A stretch of DNA of 7,749 nucleotides from Oscillospiraceae bacterium (GTDB taxonomy: Bacteria; Bacillota_A; Clostridia; Oscillospirales; Oscillospiraceae): assembly GCA_017627975.1 (NCBI GenBank), contig JAGAFT010000062.1, positions 1 to 7,749 on the forward strand, given 5' to 3'. The translations under genes were made by a program, and so were the position numbers. This document shows positions 5,693-7,749 of the stretch, piece by piece. Position 1 is the first letter of the stretch; every line of letters starts with the position of its first letter. The notes under the pieces are model-generated. The model was not told where the DNA came from. It was given only the letters and a program-made list of their open reading frames with translations, and ran no database searches.

Positions 5693-6487
5693 ATGCTGAA
5701 AATACTCGTTTGTGTCAAACAGATTCCGGATATTGACCTTGTCCGGATGGATCCGGAAACCGGAAACCTGATCCGGACCGGTGTGCCCACGCTGACCAAC
5801 CCTCTGGATCTCAATGCACTGGAGGCGGCGGTGCAGGTCAAGGAAAGATACGGCGGAGAGATCACGCTCATCACCATGGGGCCTCCAATGGCCGAAAGCA
5901 CCCTGAGGGAGGGCCTTGCGGTCGGCGGCGACAGGGCGGTTCTGATTACCGGACGTCCCTTCGGCGGTGCGGACACCCTCTCCACCAGCTACGCTATCGT
6001 CAAAGCGGCCGATATGGAGGGATCGTTTGACCTCATCTTCTGCGGCAAGGAATCCCAGGACGGCGCCACCGGACAGATGGCATCCCAGCTGGCAGAGCGT
6101 TTCGACGCGGCCCAGATCTCCTGCTGCTGCAGCATCGACGGCATCGCGGACGGAAAGATCCGTGCGACCCGCACCCTCGAGACGGGCAGAGAAATCGTCG
6201 AAGCAACGCTGCCCTGCCTGATCACGGTGGAAAAGGAGAACTTCTACGGGCGGCTGCCAAATCTGAAGGCCTATCTCGAGGCCAAGACAGCAGCGATCAC
6301 AACCTATACGGAAAACGATATCGAGGGGCTTGACCCGGAGAAGATCGGCGTTCCCGGCTCCGGCACCATCGTGCCGAAAATCTATCCTCCCGAGCTGCCG
6401 GAACCCGGCCGGATGATCCGCACCGGCAGTCCGAAGACCGACGTCAGTGAGCTGCTGAAGCTTCTGGCGGAAAAAGACGCGATCTGA
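5693..6487 (+). CDS. etfB: Electron transfer flavoprotein beta subunit
   Basis: EtfB pairs with EtfA to form a soluble flavoprotein that carries electrons from dehydrogenases. The 264-residue product has the standard opening ILVCVKQIPD (4-13), NPLDLNALEAA (36-46), then TMGPPMAES (61-69) with LREGLAVGGDRAVL and FGGADTLSTSYA. This wording is closer, from memory, to the NADH-using, bifurcation-type EtfB group than to mitochondrial EtfB. The nucleotide loop reads CGKESQDGATGQMASQLAE (117-135), keeping a D-G-x-T core where bifurcating members typically read GRQAIDGDTAQVGP, but differing around it. A Cys triplet (144-146) follows. ATG 5693 comes three bases after the glcD-like stop, and its Shine-Dalgarno AAGGAG (5681-5686) lies inside that gene's end, so the two are tightly coupled. 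The family is certain; whether it bifurcates is not. Confidence 0.95.
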   Translation: MLKILVCVKQIPDIDLVRMDPETGNLIRTGVPTLTNPLDLNALEAAVQVKERYGGEITLITMGPPMAESTLREGLAVGGDRAVLITGRPFGGADTLSTSYAIVKAADMEGSFDLIFCGKESQDGATGQMASQLAERFDAAQISCCCSIDGIADGKIRATRTLETGREIVEATLPCLITVEKENFYGRLPNLKAYLEAKTAAITTYTENDIEGLDPEKIGVPGSGTIVPKIYPPELPEPGRMIRTGSPKTDVSELLKLLAEKDAI

Positions 6488-6500
6488 GGAGGTGACGCAG

Positions 6501-7505
6501 ATGCAGAAATCCGATTACAGGAACATGTGGGTATATATCGAGCATGACGGCGTGACCGCGGCTCCGGTGGGGCTGGAACTGTGCTGTGAACTGCGCAGGC
6601 TCTGCGACACCACCGGCGACCGGCTCTATGCCGTGATCCTCGGGGAACTTCCTGACGCCGAGGTGGAAAAGGTGAAGGAGTGCGGGATTGACGGACTGAT
6701 CTTTGTCAGCGGCACAGGATATGAATACTTCAGCACCGACGCCTATGCCAACGCCTTTACCGTGCTTTCGCGCAAGTATAAGCCCTCCGCGATTTTTGTG
6801 GGCGGCACCGTCAACGGCCGTGATTTTGCACCCCGTTTCGCGGTGCAGCTGGAGACCGGCTGCACCTCCGACGCCATGGAGCTGGAGTATGACCCCGAAA
6901 CCGGTGACATTCAGTTCATTGAACCGGCTGTCGGCGGAAAGATCATGGCGGTCATCACGGTCCCGGTCCTGCGGCCCCAGGTGGGCACCATCCGCCCCGG
7001 TACCTTCAAGTATGCCCCGGCAGGGAAAAGGGCGAAGATCGAGGTGATCCGCGAGGAGATCAGCTTCGATCCCGCCGCGATCCGCTGCAGGCACATCGAC
7101 TTCATTCCGGATGAGGCCGACCCGGAACTGGACATCGCGAATGCCGACTGCATCGTCTGTGTCGGCAACGGCCTGAAGGACTCGGAACATCTGGAGCGTT
7201 ACCGCAGTCTGGCAAAGCTCCTGGGCGGAAAGCTCGGCTGCACAAGACCGCTGTATGACCGCGGAATCCTTCCCTACAAGCTGCAGATCGGCCAGTCCGG
7301 TGTCATGGTGAAGACAAAGCTTTACATCAGCTTCGGTGTGTCCGGGGCGGTGAACCACACGGCCGGGGTGGATGCGGAGGTGTTCGTCGCGGTCGATAAA
7401 AACCCGAATGCCCAGATCTTCAACTACTGCGACTATGGCATCGTGGGAGACATGGACGAGGTTTGTGACGAAATGATCGACCAGCTGAAGGCGAGGAAAA
7501 GCTGA
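6501..7505 (+). CDS. etfA: Electron transfer flavoprotein alpha subunit
   Basis: EtfA forms the ETF heterodimer with EtfB and holds the electron-shuttling FAD. The 334-residue product has the N-terminal EtfA/B-like domain (1-190; VGGTVNGRDFAPRFA at 100-114, TIRPGTF at 163-169) and the C-terminal FAD domain (205-325): VGNGLKD, GCTRPLYDRGIL (246-257), KLQIGQSG (260-267), ISFGVSGAVNH (276-286) and DKNPNAQIFNYCDYGIVGD (299-317). The common forms are QxGQTG and SGAIQH, so Ser for Thr and Asn for Gln are mild departures. It lacks the N-terminal two-cluster ferredoxin domain of the acetogen LctC/CarE type. ATG 6501 is eight bases after a perfect AGGAGG (6487-6492); GTG 6492 is in frame but overlaps that site. 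It is the last gene of the operon, followed by a terminator. Confidence 0.95.
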   Translation: MQKSDYRNMWVYIEHDGVTAAPVGLELCCELRRLCDTTGDRLYAVILGELPDAEVEKVKECGIDGLIFVSGTGYEYFSTDAYANAFTVLSRKYKPSAIFVGGTVNGRDFAPRFAVQLETGCTSDAMELEYDPETGDIQFIEPAVGGKIMAVITVPVLRPQVGTIRPGTFKYAPAGKRAKIEVIREEISFDPAAIRCRHIDFIPDEADPELDIANADCIVCVGNGLKDSEHLERYRSLAKLLGGKLGCTRPLYDRGILPYKLQIGQSGVMVKTKLYISFGVSGAVNHTAGVDAEVFVAVDKNPNAQIFNYCDYGIVGDMDEVCDEMIDQLKARKS

Positions 7506-7508
7506 ACA

Positions 7509-7545
7509 GATTCCGGAGCCAATCATCAAGAGCAGATCCGGAATC
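7509..7545 (+). other. Hairpin between etfA and the operon terminator
   Basis: GATTCCGGA (7509-7517) pairs perfectly with TCCGGAATC (7537-7545) around a 19-base loop, beginning three bases after the etfA stop. It has no U-tract and stands 28 bases before the real terminator. It may protect the mRNA 3' end or pause polymerase; it could also be chance. Confidence 0.4.
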
Positions 7546-7573
7546 AAATGGAATCCACAAATCGGACGAACAG

Positions 7574-7612
7574 ATGAATCCCTTCAGGATCGTTCCTGAA
7601 GGGATTCATTTT
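7574..7612 (+). terminator. Intrinsic terminator of the Ldh2-GlcD-EtfBA operon
   Basis: A perfect 16-bp stem (7574-7589 with 7594-7609) closes a TCGT loop and runs into TTTT (7609-7612). An outer G-T and A-T pair extend the stem. The run of T is only four long because the group II intron begins just after it, so part of the original U-tract may have been displaced to the far side of the intron. Confidence 0.9.
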
Positions 7613-7614
7613 CA

Positions 7615-7749
7615 GTGCGCCCGGCGAGCGCACATTCTAATGGGTGAAAGTCCCGAGACCGCCCGGCAGCGGGAAGGTCACAGCCAAAGCCAAGGGTGTC
7701 CGTTGTAAAGCGGAATCTGAAGGAAGGCAGCGGCAAAACTCTGGCCCGA
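7615..7749 (+). mobile_element. 5' end of a group II intron, IIC type (continues beyond window)
   Basis: The sequence opens with GTGCG, the group II intron 5' consensus, and continues with domain I blocks I recognise from the Oceanobacillus iheyensis group IIC intron: GTGCGCCCGGC, GGGTGAAAGTCCCGA, CAAGGGTGTCCG, GGAATCTGAAGGAAG and CGGCAAA. The first six bases can pair with GCGCAC (7628-7633). It starts two bases after the U-tract of an intrinsic terminator on the same strand, which fits the known targeting of group IIC introns to terminator hairpins. About 135 bases are visible, all domain I. Catalytic domain V, the 3' splice site and any intron-encoded reverse transcriptase/maturase would lie to the right, so activity cannot be judged. 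Confidence 0.87.

Noticed and set aside
6444..7547. 367-codon open frame on the minus strand opposite etfA
   Set aside because: It is a shadow of the clearly coding etfA frame, with no motifs and no ribosome site noted.
1..7749. CRISPR array, tRNA or rRNA gene
   Set aside because: No regularly spaced direct repeats, no cloverleaf with a T-loop GTTCRA pattern, and no rRNA-like sequence was found by eye on either strand.

Overview
The window is GC-rich bacterial DNA, densely coded, with every recognisable gene on the + strand. AGGAGG-type ribosome binding sites, the EF-Tu sequence, a HipA-like kinase of a type common in Firmicutes, an ETF-linked hydroxyacid operon and a group IIC-type intron together suggest an anaerobic Clostridia member, perhaps a GC-rich gut Oscillospiraceae-like lineage. 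The taxonomic call is inference; there is no rRNA to anchor it.

Left part (1-1434): the 3' three quarters of tuf (EF-Tu, cut by the window edge), a hairpin without a U-tract, and a 96-residue tail-anchored coiled-coil protein of unknown function. Its stop codon lies inside another hairpin, and a terminator-like hairpin follows.

Middle part (1435-3060): a self-contained regulatory unit. A good TTGACA/TAACAT promoter has a perfect 20-bp palindrome between and over its elements. It drives one 463-residue protein that fuses an XRE/HipB-like helix-turn-helix to a HipA-like kinase domain, so it looks like a toxin-antitoxin-related gene in one chain with its own operator. A possible 37-codon ORF begins one base after its stop, and a strong GC hairpin terminator closes the unit.

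Right part (3061-7612): a promoter region and a four-gene operon, consisting of an NAD(P)-dependent Ldh2-family 2-hydroxyacid dehydrogenase, a GlcD-type FAD 2-hydroxyacid dehydrogenase, EtfB and EtfA. Intergenic gaps are 3-13 nt, each gene has its own Shine-Dalgarno, and the operon ends in a textbook intrinsic terminator. The inferred job is oxidation of a 2-hydroxyacid (lactate or a relative). GlcD would pass electrons to the EtfAB flavoprotein, and the Ldh2 enzyme would couple the same 2-oxoacid pool to NAD(P)H. The layout recalls the electron-bifurcating lactate dehydrogenase/Etf complex of acetogens, but this EtfA has no N-terminal ferredoxin domain, and the Ldh2 protein has Asn where the family usually has an active-site His.

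Right edge (7615-7749): the 5' end of a group II intron of the IIC type starts two bases past the U-tract of the operon terminator, which is the insertion habit known for this intron class. Its remaining domains and any reverse transcriptase lie beyond the window.
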